From Macrolepiota albuminosa (Eukaryota > Basidiomycota > Agaricomycetes > Agaricales > Agaricaceae): a stretch of DNA of 64,000 nucleotides. The stretch covers positions 3,100,001 to 3,164,000 of the forward strand of contig JAMWFC010000046.1 of NCBI GenBank assembly GCA_027475525.1. The letters are read 5' to 3'. Made by a program: the position numbers and the translations under genes. Of this stretch, positions 1-10,178 are shown piece by piece. Positions within the stretch are counted from its first letter, which is position 1; each line of letters opens with the position of its first letter. Under the pieces are notes generated by a model. That model did no database searches and had not been told where the DNA came from. It saw nothing but the letters and a program-made list of their open reading frames with translations.

Positions 1-1423
1 ACATTTCCTCTGAGTGATGTATATAGTCACCTTTAATAAGGTCCAAGATCTGGCTAGAATTTCCTTGTGCGAGAACTCCAGATATAGACTTGAAAGGCGT
101 AGTTCCATTGACCATCGTAAAGGTTCCATGTGTGTAAACCATGTCCGTCGGAGTATTGCCACGATAGTATGCACGACGTGCACGCCGATCTACAACCAGA
201 TACAGATCAGATCCTATGGTAAGACCGAAACCCTGTAAACAGAACTGAGCAGGTGAGCAGATCAAAACGTGTAGAAGATAAAGCTCGCCAGGAATAAAGT
301 ATAGATGATAGCGTATACAATTCTTACAGACCCACAGAAAATGTTCCTGGACATGAGTTCAAGAGCACTCGTTACTGAGTTTCAAATCAAACAGGATGAA
401 AAGGAGTGGAGAACATTCAAGTCAAAATTACTCACACACAGTGAATCCAGGAAGAATCAAAACTACTCCAGCCGAGGATATTGCACTGTAACAAAACAGG
501 TGGCCAGGAATACTACTCAAACCTCTGGCCACAAATGCAACTATAATTGACACGGATATCCTACCGATGTGATGTCAACTCTGCGGCAAACAAACGTTAG
601 ACATGAAATCAACTCACTCATACACATTCGCATACATGGAGCTTTTGTTGGCTGCATTCAGCCCGAGATACTGTAGACAGCATGCGCAGGCTCCGCTAAT
701 CCATAAATCAACTGCAGACCCTCCAAAGGACAAGACACATATGATGGCGGCACAAACAAAGGCAAGAGCACAGCGAACAAGAAGAGGATAGATGGGACGA
801 GACTGCAAGAGCTTCCTAAGAGCGTCAGTCCCAGCTTCAGCACCCATATTGTCGTGCAGCACATCACGATAGATCATGTGAACTTTGTGAAGAGAACTTA
901 AGGCTATACGACCTGTGGCGCGCACAAAATGCGTACGGCTAGATCTGGTATCCCCATTTCGTATGGATACAATGATCATGTTTGGCAGATGGACAAATTC
1001 TTGAGCAATATAAGATTAAGAAAGAGTGCTGTGGACGAAAAGGTGACTAACCGGCCTGTGTGTCGAGGATATCAGAGGCTGCTTTGAGCTGTGATTCAAT
1101 GCGATGAGAAGGCGCTCCGAAGGATAACAAAGCCTTGGCAAGTTTTAATATAAATTTTCGTCTGGTTGTGACGTCTGTGGATGGCATCAGTAAAGCAGGA
1201 AGATCGATACTCTCAGCGGATGGTGATAATGACCTTCGACGTTGTTGACGATTGCCGTTCCTGTATTCTTTGTATGGACAATGTTACGGAGGGGACGGAG
1301 AGTATCCACTACTGACAACCATTTTGTATCTTTTCGAGGCATGGACGGTTGTTGCAGAAAGAAAGCAATCACTATTGCAACATAGTTGGCTAAATCAAAC
1401 ATTACATAAGGGCGGCAGTCCAT
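1..1423 (-). CDS. PRM10/ThrE-like (DUF1212) multipass membrane protein, partial at the window edge
   Basis: The gene runs off the left end, so its C-terminus is missing. Reading right to left, the exons give the DUF1212/threonine-serine exporter signature: a cytosolic start with SFGAPSHRIESQLK, then FVHLPNMIIVSIRNGD, a hydrophobic stretch near 620-740 (LLVRCALAFVCAAIICVLSF), then FVARGLSSIPGHLFCYSAIS and a final segment with GFGLTIGSDLYLVVD. Family members are membrane proteins related to yeast pheromone-regulated Prm10; the substrate in fungi is not established. Introns are short. One (233-288) has a GC donor. The start is uncertain: an ATG at 1423 works only if an intron near 1252-1317 is spliced, and no family similarity supports the first 35 codons. 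The family call is firm; the 5' end is weak. Confidence 0.8.
233..288 (-). other. GC-AG intron in the PRM10-like gene
   Basis: On the minus strand, the exon ending TTATTCCTG is followed by GCGAGC and the intron ends in TTTACAG. Joining these gives continuous TLFLGFGLTIGSD, which matches the family. No GT donor nearby restores that frame. Confidence 0.6.
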
Positions 1424-2106
1424 CGATGAGAAATACTATCGTCTATCGGGAGATGAAATTTTTCGCCATTTTTTTTTTGTAGCTCTTACCACTAGGCGCG
1501 TGGCCTTAAAACTTCCAGGCAATATAAAGTCACTTATGATCTAGTAGATAATGATTTTTTTAGGGAAATTCATCCCATGTGAAAGACGTCGGGCCATGAC
1601 CGAGTCAGAGGTACCAAAAATCCGGGAAGTGAAAGTGCCGTCACACCTGGGTCACAGGGTAAAGATTGTATGATTTAGCGCTCTACACCGCATGCGGAGT
1701 TTCAATAGCCCCTAGATTGTCACGCTCTCTCGAGTTCAACACAAAGATCTCTACTTCCTGAGGCTTTTTGCCTTGTTTTATTGTTCGGAAAATTATATTT
1801 AAGACGCCATGTATGTATCAAAGGATTCTGTGTAATAAAATTTTGAACACTCTTTCTTGATTCATTTCACCGAGCCCGGGTGGGTGACAAAACTTGGTCT
1901 GATTTCATGCTTTTGAATTTTTTACACTTCAACAACTTCAATTTTCTATTAGATAACAATAGAGCCCTCATTATCTATACTGTATTCATCTATGTTTTTT
2001 TTTAGGATGCTGAGGGTAGGTGTATTAAGCTGCTAAATGTGAATTTCACATAGCGAACCAATTTCACATGGTGATACAGGACAGTAATACATGTACAGAA
2101 AGCATA
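1424..2106. other. Intergenic, no gene seen
   Basis: AT-rich stretch between two minus-strand genes, with T-runs near 1470 and 1990. It should contain the promoter of the PRM10-like gene and the 3' UTR of the Zn2Cys6 gene. I see no conserved reading frame. Confidence 0.5.
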
Positions 2107-5100
2107 TTACCAAATTTGAGGTACAGGTGGCATGTAGTCGTTGGGTAATAAGAACGCATCCATTCCGTTTTGAGTGAAAGAATTTCCGCCCAGACTTTGA
2201 TCCGATATCCAAACAGGCAGCTGCTCGTTTGCAGTTGCTTCAAATCCTCGCCAGATGTGCTCTGCCTCCGGCATACTATGCTGGAAGGATTGATGTTGAT
2301 GTTGCTGGTGGTGCGGCACATGATGCTGATGCGATAAACTTGCACTACCTACATGCTGAGTGTGCACTTGGTCAGAAAGCGAGGGATCATATTGGGGGGT
2401 AAATCCTTCTTGATGTCTCTGATGGGGAATTGGAGCAGGCCCCGACATAACCCCAGCAGGATGATCTAAAGACAGGTGTGGCATTGGCCGGTGAGGTTCA
2501 CGTGTGTTCTTTGGAGAACGGGATGTCGACCCAGGCTTTCGCTTGTTTGAGCGCGTCAACATTAGCTGCAGCGTCAATGCGTAGCGTTTGCCAGGAACTA
2601 TAACTCAGATATCAGAGATTGTCACCTCAAATTAAACATGTCATTTCACCTTGTGACATGAGATTAGCCAATTTTTCAACTTGTGACCTGATCTCGATCA
2701 CATTACAATCGTTCGGGCTAGTTACAAGTTTAATCCAACAATTTTAAGATCATGATCGAAAAACATACAAGAGTCGGGCTAAACGCAGAAGAAATGATGC
2801 AGCAAATGTCGCTGCTGCATGAGTATAGTGAACCGCTTGAGGAGACAAGATGGGAAGCCTTCTTAAGGAAATAAATAGGTAGACCACGCACCATATTTCA
2901 TGCCTTCCCGATAAGCCGGAGAGTTGACAGTGATGTCCAAACCTTGATGGGCAATCTGAACAGAGCGAATAGCAAGTTGCCGTTGTGAAGGTGGCATGTT
3001 CTGGACATCTTCAGGTCCGTTGATGCCCCTTAGGGCAGTGGCGTTGTGGAAGAGCTCAGCATGTAGATGCTGAATTTGCAGGCTTTGGCGATAGAAATCT
3101 AGATCGGATGTGAATGGCGAGTCGCTTGTATATCAAGCATGTTTCAGACCTGCATCCTCATATTTTTGGGAGAACGCGTGGTCCCAGACCTTGAACCAAT
3201 TAGTGAATTCACCATCTGCCTCGCGAAGGCGTGCAAAGTGCTCTTCTCTAACGGGTCCTTCGATAGGAGACATGGCATTGTGAACTCTCTCCCGAATAAC
3301 CATGAGTTCGACAGTAGAAACAAGGCGCATGTCATCATCAATTGCTAGGGGATGTTGAAGAAGCATTCGGCATTCTTGTATGGTTTCATCTTCTTTTAAA
3401 ACAGCTGGTCGTCCAGTACCGTAAGAAAGCCTATTCAAAGATGGTCATAAGAATTTGATCACGAATAAGGACACACTGACTGATGCTCGAAAAGATACAA
3501 GCAAAACCACGCGCGAGTAGCAATAACAAGTTCTCTGTCTTCGGCAGGGTCTGTTTTGTGGGCTTTCATGCGTCGAAGAAGTCGTGGCCAAGCTTTGTGC
3601 ATTGCTGTACGAAACGTGAAGAACGATAAACTGTCTGCACCAATCAATACTTACAGAGTTCCATAGCCATGCGCACCGCATGACCGCCGCTTAACCAACC
3701 GTTGTCGGACCAACCCGCAACGAGGACTGTCAAGTGATTTTACCAAAACTTCAACAGATTAAAACAATCTACGTACTCATCGCTTGAACCGCTTCGCTTC
3801 GCATGACAGGTGCAAAGAGGGTCGCGCACGAGATCGCCTGAACTTCTTCTAGTATTCTAGTATGAACTTCACTCGGAGTACCTATTGCGAGTCGATCAAC
3901 AGAATAATAAACGAGCTCAGGGTACATACCTCCGCCATCGCGGACACGAGCGGCAACCATACAGATGCAATCGACAGCGAAAGGAGAACGTTCATGAAGA
4001 GCGTCGAAGGTATCATGAGCCACGTCAAAGACGGGTCTGCAATAATCAATTAACAACTTAAGTTGTGAGAAGAAAAAATACTCACAAAAAAGTTGAACAT
4101 CCGCGATAGAAGCTGTGTGGTGTGAGACCTAGTGAAGGCCGGCTCAGAGCAAGTATCAAGGACGAACATAGAGAAAAGTTCCCGCGCTTCATCTTCTGAA
4201 ATGATGTTCTTCGTCACCACTGCAGATAGCTATGAATAACAGAAAAATGTGGTCATAAAACGGACACTACCATCGGGGAAAGTCAAATTACGATGCTTGT
4301 GGCGGATTTTTCTGCGCTTGAAAGGCCTTCCTTGTCTATCAGGGGATGGCGTGCGAGCGCGACTTTGTGGTCCACTGCTATCTCCGTTTTCCTGATTGGG
4401 AAAAAAATTTAGAAGTATGCATCACGTTTCGCTGTTTGCTGTGCTTACTCTAGCAGCTCTTTCAATAGCTACATCAGCCAATCCTCTGAGTACCTCCCAA
4501 GGTGCAACGAGGCCGGAAGCAGGCAGTTCTCCATTGTCTTCGTCATCAATATCAGACGAATTTGCGCTGGCTGCGTTTGATGTTGCGTGTCTCTTCATTC
4601 CAGATGTGTGGGATGTTTGATTGCGTGACATGGGATGGGGAATTTGGTTTTCCGGGGCTTGGTATCGGAGGGAAGAAATATTGCTCTGTGCTGTAGGAGG
4701 TCCCATGGAAGATATGCTGGAAAACGGAGGTAACACTGGTCCTTGTCCTGAGCTGTGATTATAAGCATGGGGGCCTTGATGACTGGCGTATGATTGGGGT
4801 ATCATAGAAAAATTCGAGTCAGTAGTGGATGGAACTGGAGGAGGCATAGTACCCTGTTTGGATAAATCAGGCGCTATTAGGGATTCTCGCGTTATTTCGG
4901 ACGAAACAAACCTGGTGGGATGACGAAAATGCACCTGAAACCCCTGGAGGTGATGGATGCATTTCCGAGATATGTTGATGGGTAGCAGTTGGCGTCGACA
5001 TCGATGGTGAATTTACGTTGGGCGAATGTTGATGAAAAGGTTGAGGGTATGAGGAAGGTGATCGGGCAAGAAAACTTCCGCCGCGTAAATGAGTGACTAA

Positions 5101-5604
5101 ATCTGTGAGTGTGTTTGAAATAGTCGTTTGAGTTTGGCGAATATCAGCAACATGAGCCTCCAAACTCCGAATACGCCTGAGCAAGGATGGCGTTAGTAAT
5201 GTGCGTATGTCAGGTAGCGTCTACATGGTCCACTTACTCAAGACCAGCTTCTCCAGTAAGAGTAGCTTCTCTAGATGGCTTCTCAAACAGGCATTCAAGG
5301 TTAGTATTGCGACACCGTTTGCAAGGTGGGTTATCAGCACCCTCGCATCTCATCTTCTGTTTCCGACAAGCATTCTGTTGGAAGCGATGAGCTACGCAGT
5401 GTAAAGAATATAAATGAGCTGACACAGGCTCCTAATTACACGATGAAAATGAGAATACTGTCAGTCTAAGTCTGACAATGACGGATGGGAGAGCTTACGG
5501 GGAACACGGTTGAGGGTTTTGACGACTGGTTTGGTATCACGCTTTTCTGGCTTCTCGTCGATCTCCAGCTTTTGTGGTGACGAGGCGCCTCCGGAGGAGT
5601 CCAT
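2107..5604 (-). CDS. Zn(II)2Cys6 fungal-specific transcription factor
   Basis: Start ATG at 5604 (MDSSGGASSPQKLEIDEKPE). Two short introns interrupt the DNA-binding domain; once removed they give the binuclear zinc cluster ACNACRKQKMRC, then CKRC and LEC, i.e. six cysteines in standard spacing. A short coiled-coil linker follows (ERIRSLEAHVADIRQTQ), then a long Ser/Pro/Gln/His-rich region. The middle homology region has RPVFDVAHDTFDALHERSPF and the ARVRDGGG area, ending in a low-complexity His/Gln tail (stop at 2107). This architecture fits nuclear regulators of the Gal4/fungal_trans class. At least nine exons. I cannot name the target pathway. It is divergent from ARPC5 across about 450 bp. 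Confidence 0.88.
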
Positions 5605-6051
5605 TGTGCTTGAACGTTTCGAGCAATGTAGGCAAAAAAGAAAGGTAAGAGATTACGAGGGAAGTCAACTTGAACCCACAGGGACAAATTGAACCACCAA
5701 TTTGGAAATATGTCAACGACCCGCAACAAACAACACCATCGCTATTATAGAGGTATTTTGAGATGGGGTCGTCTTCATTTCTTACGCCGTGTTCATGACG
5801 AGTTCTGTGGAAGGATTGAGCGAATTACTTTGACCAGTTTATTAGAGTGCATATTGGTCAAGTAATAGTATCAATACGAACACTATATTCACATTGACCA
5901 ACCATTGAACATTTGCGTCTTCTAAGTACAATAGATCTCACCCACCAATCGTCGGGACTGAATCCAAACTCAGCTTGGCGACGTCAGCAGTAAAGACAAT
6001 CGGAACTTGAAATCCGCGCGTTGATTTTGTACCCTTTCTCCTGACGACATA
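5605..6051. promoter_or_regulatory. Divergent intergenic promoter region
   Basis: 447 bp separate the start codons of the Zn2Cys6 gene (minus) and ARPC5 (plus), so both promoters and 5' UTRs should lie here. No particular motif stands out. Confidence 0.4.
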
Positions 6052-6694
6052 ATGGATGCAGCATTCCGCAAAATCGATGTCGATCAGTACGATGAGGATG
6101 TCCTTCACGAGTCTGAGATATACGATCCAGATCCACGAGATCCCACACAAGTGCTAGAAGAGGCGAAGCACCGACAAGCTACCGTCCGTACCTCACTCGC
6201 GAGGTAAGTCAAAGTCTGTTTTTGCCGTGCTCTGACCCGAATCGTCTTTTCATCTTGCAGAAACGATATTTTAGGGGCCCTGTCAACAATTCTAGAGAAC
6301 CCACCCTATGGTCCTAACGTTGACCAGGCAAAGGTGCATTTGAATGCTGACTTTGGATTACCTCTCGCGACTAACCTAAATGACAGGATGTTACACTGCA
6401 GACCTTGCTTACCATTTTGAACACGACAAAGTCCATTGACATACCCGCTGTTATTAAATCACTATCGCAAGATGCCCAAGATACGCTTATGAAGTACTTA
6501 TACAAGGGGATGGCGATGCCAGGATGGGGAGACATTAGTGGCAGCGTGCTGCTTGGATGGCACGAAAAGGTAGGCATCTACTCAGTACTTGAGTTGTTGT
6601 GCTGATCCTGATTGGAAACCACGTCTTTTAGCTGACAGAGATCGCAGGAACAGGTTGCATTGTACGAACAATGACAGACCGACGACTTGTATAG
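6052..6694 (+). CDS. ARC15: Actin-related protein 2/3 complex subunit 5 (p16-Arc)
   Basis: Four exons joined by three short introns. The product begins MDAAFRKIDVDQYDEDVLHE, continues through ALSTILENPPYGPNVDQAK and LNTTKSIDIPAVIKSLSQ, and ends GTGCIVRTMTDRRLV at a TAG (6692-6694). This is the complete ARPC5 family pattern at the usual length of about 150 residues, all helical with no other domain. As part of the seven-subunit Arp2/3 complex it helps nucleate branched actin filaments at endocytic patches and the hyphal tip. Intron boundaries are all GT-AG. Nothing unusual is visible. Confidence 0.93.
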
Positions 6695-7074
6695 ACACAG
6701 TGGAAGCTCAAACATTTCACTTTCTATCAATACTTGCCACTGAGAAGAGTGGGGCCGTCATAAATTGCAATTACCTTTCAAGTTCAATCTGGTGGGCCAA
6801 TGATTGCTGCGAGGTGACCCGAGTCACTAATGTGCATACATGATATTGAACCAGACTTTTGTCTTCTCAGTAATAATGTGTCCGGAATATATTCGCATCT
6901 GCCAACTCTCTCAAGTTTCTCTATCGCAAGAAACGATTCTTCGGCTTATTGGCTTGATTGAATCGTCAATATGGACTTCCTGTCATGTGTCTTTCCTGTT
7001 GTGGGTCTTGTTGACTATCAAGTATCTGATATCTTGATATCCTTGAAAGGAGTTTTCGCCTTGAAATATATGTC
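6695..7074. other. Intergenic, nothing recognised
   Basis: 3' flank of ARPC5 leading into transposon debris. Short frames exist but none shows family resemblance. Confidence 0.4.
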
Positions 7075-7309
7075 CTATTTCTTGTCTTCGATCGGTTCTC
7101 GCACCTTGAGGAGATCCTGAAGAGCAAGCATCAGCCGCTAAATTTAATATACCCAAAGCGGTCATCATACCTATGGACCTATGGGTTCACAAGAATACCT
7201 CGACAATGTCCTAACAACGAGAAGGTCCCACCCGGACGATCCGACCATCTCAGAAGATATCAAATTAACCAAGGACGGCGAACCAACCCGCCTGCTCGGG
7301 CCTTTATAG
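7075..7309 (+). pseudogene. Degraded non-LTR reverse transcriptase fragment
   Basis: Reads as a fragment of the region just after the RT catalytic domain of fungal Tad1-like non-LTR elements: AKFNIPKAVIIPMG, then SQEYLDNVLTTRRSHPDD, then EDIKLTKDGEPTRLLG, ending at TAG (7307-7309). The frame is broken near 7170 by an 8-bp tandem duplication (CCTATGGA / CCTATGGG). No RT core is present upstream. It is a different family from the element at 10.2 kb, which lacks these motifs. Dead relic. Confidence 0.55.
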
Positions 7310-7519
7310 GAAATATCTCATCATGTACTGACTGATCTTTATTGTTTTTGAGCTTTACAAATGCTTGAAAATTAAGAAACTAAGAAAAATTCATAGTAAC
7401 ACTTTAACAATCTTGGGCTATTGATACACTCGTCATGTAAGTGTATTTTAATGGTTGAAAAATTTGTTCTTTCAGGCAAGCTTCAAAATAATGAACACAG
7501 TACTCCTCAAGGTCAAAGA
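7310..7519. other. AT-rich spacer
   Basis: No gene or repeat recognised between the RT fragment and the Helitron remnant. Confidence 0.35.
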
Positions 7520-8111
7520 TAAGCACTGAGTTTTGAACTCAGGCCTTAACTGAACAAAGTGAGGTCGAGGCTGGAATAAGGCATTGAGTTACTTATACAC
7601 ACTTGGAGCTCTAACCCAATAAAGTCGGGTGCCCGGAGGACCGCTCATATTTTCTATGGATGAAGACCTACCCGTGCCTTGGGTCTTCTTTTGCGAATTA
7701 TTGTCGTCGCTGCCCTCGGAATTACCAACAGAATTGTACATGGCGAGGAGACCGGGAACCAGCACCTGTGAATGCTGATAAAACCCACTGATGTAATGTG
7801 CCTGGATCCTGTTACAAGGTCTTCTATTGACCAAGCCGCATTAGTCAAGAACAGCCTCAGTCTGAATGTGGATGACAAAGGAGTGTCCTGGCCGCAGATG
7901 TCCGAAGATTTTCTTTCCTATTCCATGTGTTTACCATGGAGCAGAACCATGCATATGCCCGATGCCGCAGAAATCCGAAATATAACACTACCCGTAACAA
8001 GCAACGCCAGCGTGATATTATGTGAACCCGTCAACAAGCTGCTAGGGTAGAGGCTGCATATGGGGGAGTTTGGGGGCAAAGCCCCCAATGAGATGCACGC
8101 GGCACAGCTCA
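7520..8111 (+). mobile_element. Degenerate Helitron 3' end (old copy, plus orientation)
   Basis: 7520-7620 resembles the reverse complement of the 60-bp and 'cttggagccctaacc' subterminal repeats of the Helitrons at 15.8-18.0 kb. 8041-8111 resembles their terminal block: a GGTTAGGGTGGAGG-like stretch, a TTTGGGGGCAAAGCCCCCAA palindrome, then a decayed hairpin ending AGCTCA before T. Similarity is partial, so the copy is old. Between the two blocks lies about 420 bp of unrelated sequence with hydrophobic minus-strand frames that I cannot assign; it may be captured or inserted DNA. Confidence 0.55.
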
Positions 8112-8337
8112 TATAAGTATTCAAGTCTTACCATGTTGACAACTCATTGATAGCTATGGTTGCATCAGACATAGTCTACACATGGACCTCGTCGGTGATT
8201 TACTTTCTTATTTACTCGAGCTTCATTTCTAGTCCCAAAACCTTTACTTCCGAAGAGATTGAATGGCCATACATGTCAAATGTCAATCACCCAAGTCATG
8301 ATGAGGCTGAAACCAACTGACCAAGTGAGATAGGCAA

Positions 8338-10076
8338 TTAATCTCCTACAAAAACCCCTGCTGCCCCCATTCCCGTGCCAATACACATCGAAGTAACGAG
8401 AATCTGTGAGCGTCACATTAATAGTTCCTCTGTATATAGACATCTAAAAAGAATGAGCATTTCCAAATGTACCTTTTTATTCCTCCGGGAGAGCTCATTG
8501 AGTCCCGTGACAACTTGTCGAACTCCGGTACAACGTGCAAGAGGCAAAGAAAGTTAACAAGCACGTTTCAGTTGAGCAAAGACAATACTCATCTAACGGG
8601 TGCCCAAAAGCGATTGCCCCTCCATTAACATTGACCTATTTTCCATGACTCATTCTCTTGAGACGAATAAGCAAAAGCCGAGGTTTTTACCTTCTCCCTG
8701 GATACATAACATCGTTAATGAAAGGAAAAAAGTACGCACGACAGAGTACCTTGGTAAATCAAGTTTCTTGATAGTATAGACGCATTGAGATGCAAAAGCC
8801 TCATTAATCTGAGGTGGCCAAGCGGTTAGTGGTAGAATCAGGTGCGTAAAGAAAGAGGTCTTGACTTCAAACAAATCTACGTCGTGGAGAGTGATATTGC
8901 AATCTTTCATGGCCCGAGAAATAGCGTATACAGGCCCAACACCCATAATACGCGGAGGTACACCTTATAATACTCAGAAAGGCAGCAAATGACAAAGCAA
9001 GTTTGCTCACCCGCAAGGGACGTCGTTTGGTACTTTGCAAGTATCTTCAGGCCTAGTTCTTCTGCCTTGTTTCGCGTCATCAGCAGAACAGCAGCAGCTC
9101 CATCTGTGATTTGGCTTGCGTTTCCCCCTGTGGTCGTGGAATTTCCCCATTGTGGAAATGCAGGCTTGATCTTCATAAGACCCTCCTTCGTCGTACCAGC
9201 CCGTATGCCATCATCCTCATCGACTACGACAGACTTACGTTCTCCAGTTAGAGGATCTTTTTGGAAGACAGTAAATGGAACTATTTCGTTTGCGAAACAA
9301 CCCGTATTCTGCGCATTCTCTGCACGCTGAAAAGAAGTTGCAGCATATTCATCTTGCTCTTCGCGAGTGACGTTGAAGTCGCTAGCTACATTCTCGCTAG
9401 TCCACCCCATACGCTCTTGGCAGTCTTTTGCTGCTGGATTGATCGAGATCAATTCACTCTGTGACGGGCCACCATTATCAGGGCTAAAAACTGTCTGTGT
9501 CATTTTAATTCAAGATGTTTGAAATACCTACTTCTCGGACATGCTCTCAACGCCAACTGCAAGACCTATGTCAATCTGTCCGCTACGGATCTGATTAGCA
9601 ATTGTCGTGATTGCCATGAGACCGCTGGAGCAAAATCTGTTGACCACTTGTACTGGAACCGTATCTGGAAAACCAGCTGCTAGAGCAGCGGCCCGAGCAA
9701 CATACATGGCGTCAGGAGTAAGGACAGTTCCGATACAGATATCTCCAACGAGAGACGGGTCAATTCCAGAATATGCGATGCAATGCTGGGTATTGAACAC
9801 GTTGAAGGTATTAAGCGGGAAGTAAAACTAGTATACGTACCTTGTACATCTCGAGCAGAAGCTCATCCGTCCTGTAACAATTAAATCTAAGAATTCGCGT
9901 GGTATTCCTTGGTGTTTAACAGACCTTGCATCTCTGAAGCCGCCCTTCTTCGCCTTACATAATGGAGAACGAATGGCCATTGTAATAACGATATCTTTGG
10001 GGCTCTTAAGTTCCAGAGCCGCACGTCCTGATGAGGGGCCATGAAGTTGAGCTGCGAGTTGTCTGACGCGTTGCAT
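8338..10076 (-). CDS. POT1: Peroxisomal 3-ketoacyl-CoA thiolase
   Basis: Catalyses the last step of beta-oxidation, cleaving 3-ketoacyl-CoA with CoA to acetyl-CoA and a shortened acyl-CoA. The N-terminus MQRVRQLAAQLHG fits a PTS2 peroxisomal signal (R3-V4-x5-Q10-L11). The nucleophilic Cys is in QVVNRFCSSGLMA, the middle contains NASQITDGAAAVLLMT, the catalytic His is in GAIAFGHPLGCTG, and the second Cys is in LVTSMCIGTGMG near the end (stop at 8338-8340). About nine exons. The exon pair meeting at HPLG/CTG is joined by an apparent AT-AC intron (8535-8592). The retroelement at 10.2-13.5 kb sits directly upstream, within about 100 bp of the start codon. Confidence 0.92.
8535..8592 (-). other. 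Apparent AT-AC intron in the thiolase gene
   Basis: On the minus strand the exon ends CACCCGTTAG, the intron begins ATGAGTATTG and ends CCTCTTGCAC, and the next exon begins GTTGTACCGGAG. Splicing exactly there gives HPLGCTGV, the invariant thiolase active-site loop. No GT-AG pair gives this frame; unspliced, the 58 nt shifts the frame. The donor resembles a U2-type site with the first G changed to A, not the U12 ATATCC consensus. Confidence 0.65.
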
Positions 10077-10178
10077 TGTGGGATAAAGCGGGGAAAGATC
10101 AGTTGATAAAGAGGAAGAACAGTTTCAGTGGTATGTTCAAGTATGAGATGTTGGAAAATAGAAAATAGAAATTAAATT

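Noticed and set aside
4396..4696. Plus-strand frames with a signal-like start over the Zn2Cys6 gene
   Set aside because: They are antisense to coding exons of the transcription factor.
7589..8050. Hydrophobic frames on both strands at 7.6-8.05 kb as a membrane protein gene
   Set aside because: They lie inside the decayed Helitron end, are short, frame-broken and match no family I recognise.
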